NCBI GenBank assembly: GCA_913057205.1
Contig: CAJXNO010000029.1
Location: 1-35,259 of the forward strand
DNA from: an uncultured Flavobacteriales bacterium
Lineage (GTDB): Bacteria; Bacteroidota; Bacteroidia; Flavobacteriales_G; Salibacteraceae
DNA length: 35,259 nt
Direction: 5' to 3'
Below the pieces are notes generated by a model. It searched no databases, was not told the DNA's origin, and saw only the letters and a list, made by a program, of their open reading frames with translations. Position 1 is the first letter of the stretch. Each line of letters opens with the position of its first letter. The translations under genes and the position numbers were made by a program. This document shows, piece by piece, positions 34,320 through 35,259 of this stretch.

Positions 34320-35259
34320 TCAATGACCTGCGCCACCGTCCAGTTCACCATCTTCTAGTGGAACTGTTTGCGGTACGAAATCTTGCTCCTTACCTGGCTT
34401 GCTGTAGTCATATGCCCAACGGTGTACCGTAGGTAGCGGACCTGGCCAGTTACCATGGATCGGCTCAACCGGAGTTGTCCATTCCAAGGTGTTAGAACCC
34501 CATGGGTTCTGAGAAGCCTTAGGTCCTCTGTACATGCTATAGAAGAAGTTGAACATGAAAATGAACTGAGCCAAGGCTCCAACGATCGCGAAGATCGAAA
34601 CCAACTCATTCAATGAAACGAACTCATCAAACATTGGGAACTCACTGTTCGAGTAATAACGTCTTGGCACACCTGCTAGTCCTAAAAAGTGCTGTGGGAA
34701 GAATACCCCGTAAGCACTCACGAAGGTCAACCAGAAGTGCGCATAGCCCATCTTGCGGTTCATCATGCGTCCGTACATCTTCGGGAACCAATGATATACC
34801 CCAGCGTACATCGCCAACACAGCTGAAAGGCCCATTACGATGTGGAAGTGTGCCACAACGAAGTAGGTATCGTGCAAGTTGATGTCAAGTGCGCTGTCTG
34901 CAAGGATGATACCTGTAACACCTCCAGAGATGAAGGTTGATACCATACCTATGGAGAAGAGCATAGCTGGTGTGAATCGAATATTTCCTTTCCAGAGGGT
35001 GGTGATGTAGTTGAAGGCCTTCACTGCTGAAGGGATGGCGATCAACAACGTGGTAAAGGTGAATACCGCACCAAGGAATGGGTTCATTCCTGTTACGAAC
35101 ATGTGGTGTCCCCATACGATGAAGGACAAGAACGCGATCGCTAGGATTGAACCAATCATTGCGCGGTAACCGAAGATCGGCTTACGTGCGTTGGTTGCAA
35201 TCACCTCTGAGGTGATACCCAATGCTGGAAGTAATACAATGTAAACTTCTGGGTGACCG
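34320..35259 (-). CDS. coxA: Cytochrome c oxidase subunit I, C-terminal part (5' end outside window)
   Basis: The visible 312 residues of the heme-copper oxidase catalytic subunit, which reduces O2 and pumps protons in the inner membrane. The frame is open to the window edge and begins GHPEVYIVLLPALGITS, where the H and Y of HPEVY are a CuB ligand and the cross-linked tyrosine. The copper His pair is in VWGHHMFVTGMNP, and the heme His residues are in HDTYFVVAHFHIVMG. Six to seven membrane helices follow, then NTLEWTTPVEP and a hydrophilic tail. An internal codon at 35222 is not the real start. It is followed by a strong terminator. Upstream genes (coxB, cytochromes) lie beyond the window. Confidence 0.97.
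   Translation of the reverse strand, partial: GHPEVYIVLLPALGITSEVIATNARKPIFGYRAMIGSILAIAFLSFIVWGHHMFVTGMNPFLGAVFTFTTLLIAIPSAVKAFNYITTLWKGNIRFTPAMLFSIGMVSTFISGGVTGIILADSALDINLHDTYFVVAHFHIVMGLSAVLAMYAGVYHWFPKMYGRMMNRKMGYAHFWLTFVSAYGVFFPQHFLGLAGVPRRYYSNSEFPMFDEFVSLNELVSIFAIVGALAQFIFMFNFFYSMYRGPKASQNPWGSNTLEWTTPVEPIHGNWPGPLPTVHRWAYDYSKPGKEQDFVPQTVPLEDGELDGGAGH

Overview
The window is chromosomal DNA from a member of the Bacteroidota, most likely a Flavobacteriales-type marine or freshwater bacterium. The main reasons are a full-length sprA (type IX secretion and gliding translocon) in the order maeB-ruvA-sprA-gcvH-vanZ-tonB, Omp28, DUF6029-like and Wzi-like envelope proteins, and TAnnTTTG -7 promoter boxes in place of Shine-Dalgarno/sigma70 signals. 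Base composition is near 50% G+C by eye. I see no rRNA, tRNA, CRISPR array or prophage. No gap between genes exceeds about 150 bases, apart from a 520-base gap that is filled by a small inserted element.

Layout. (1) 1-5693, minus strand: a tight surface-polysaccharide operon of gmd, fcl, a Wzi-like outer-membrane barrel, a WecA/TagO-type GlcNAc-1-phosphate transferase and a second Wzi-like barrel cut by the window edge. It makes GDP-L-fucose, a lipid-linked first sugar and probable polymer-anchoring barrels. (2) 5727-6913, plus strand: the 3' remnant of a TolC-like efflux gene, translationally coupled to an intact MacB/LolD-type ABC ATPase. (3) 6900-11460, minus strand: cysQ, then deoC-ALDH-ALDH. 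The two aldehyde dehydrogenase genes look like a split ALDH16, with a catalytic half and a dead half. A roughly 470-bp element consisting of one GxxExxY (PD-(D/E)XK-like) gene between 37-bp inverted repeats sits between them. (4) 11594-14722, plus strand: cysC-cysD-cysN (sulfate activation to PAPS) and a small GNAT-like protein. CysQ, which removes PAP, lies nearby.

(5) 14730-17084, minus strand: two tandem TonB-type proteins separated by an intrinsic terminator, then VanZ-like and gcvH. (6) 17193-27469, minus strand: the maeB-ruvA-sprA operon, with a hairpin just beyond sprA. (7) 27565-32267, plus strand: a zinc-less class III sirtuin, then TlpA-like thioredoxin, DUF6029-like barrel, Omp28-like CxxC lipoprotein and a small barrel. 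The last four look like an extracytoplasmic thiol/surface module. (8) 32264-35259, minus strand: ruvB-queG and the 3' part of cytochrome c oxidase subunit I with its terminator.

The observations most worth a second look are the GxxExxY inverted-repeat element inside the split-ALDH16 operon, the TlpA/DUF6029/Omp28 cysteine-bearing cluster, the sheared TolC gene, and the repeated placement of TAnnTTTG boxes only 5-9 bases before start codons, which suggests leaderless mRNAs.
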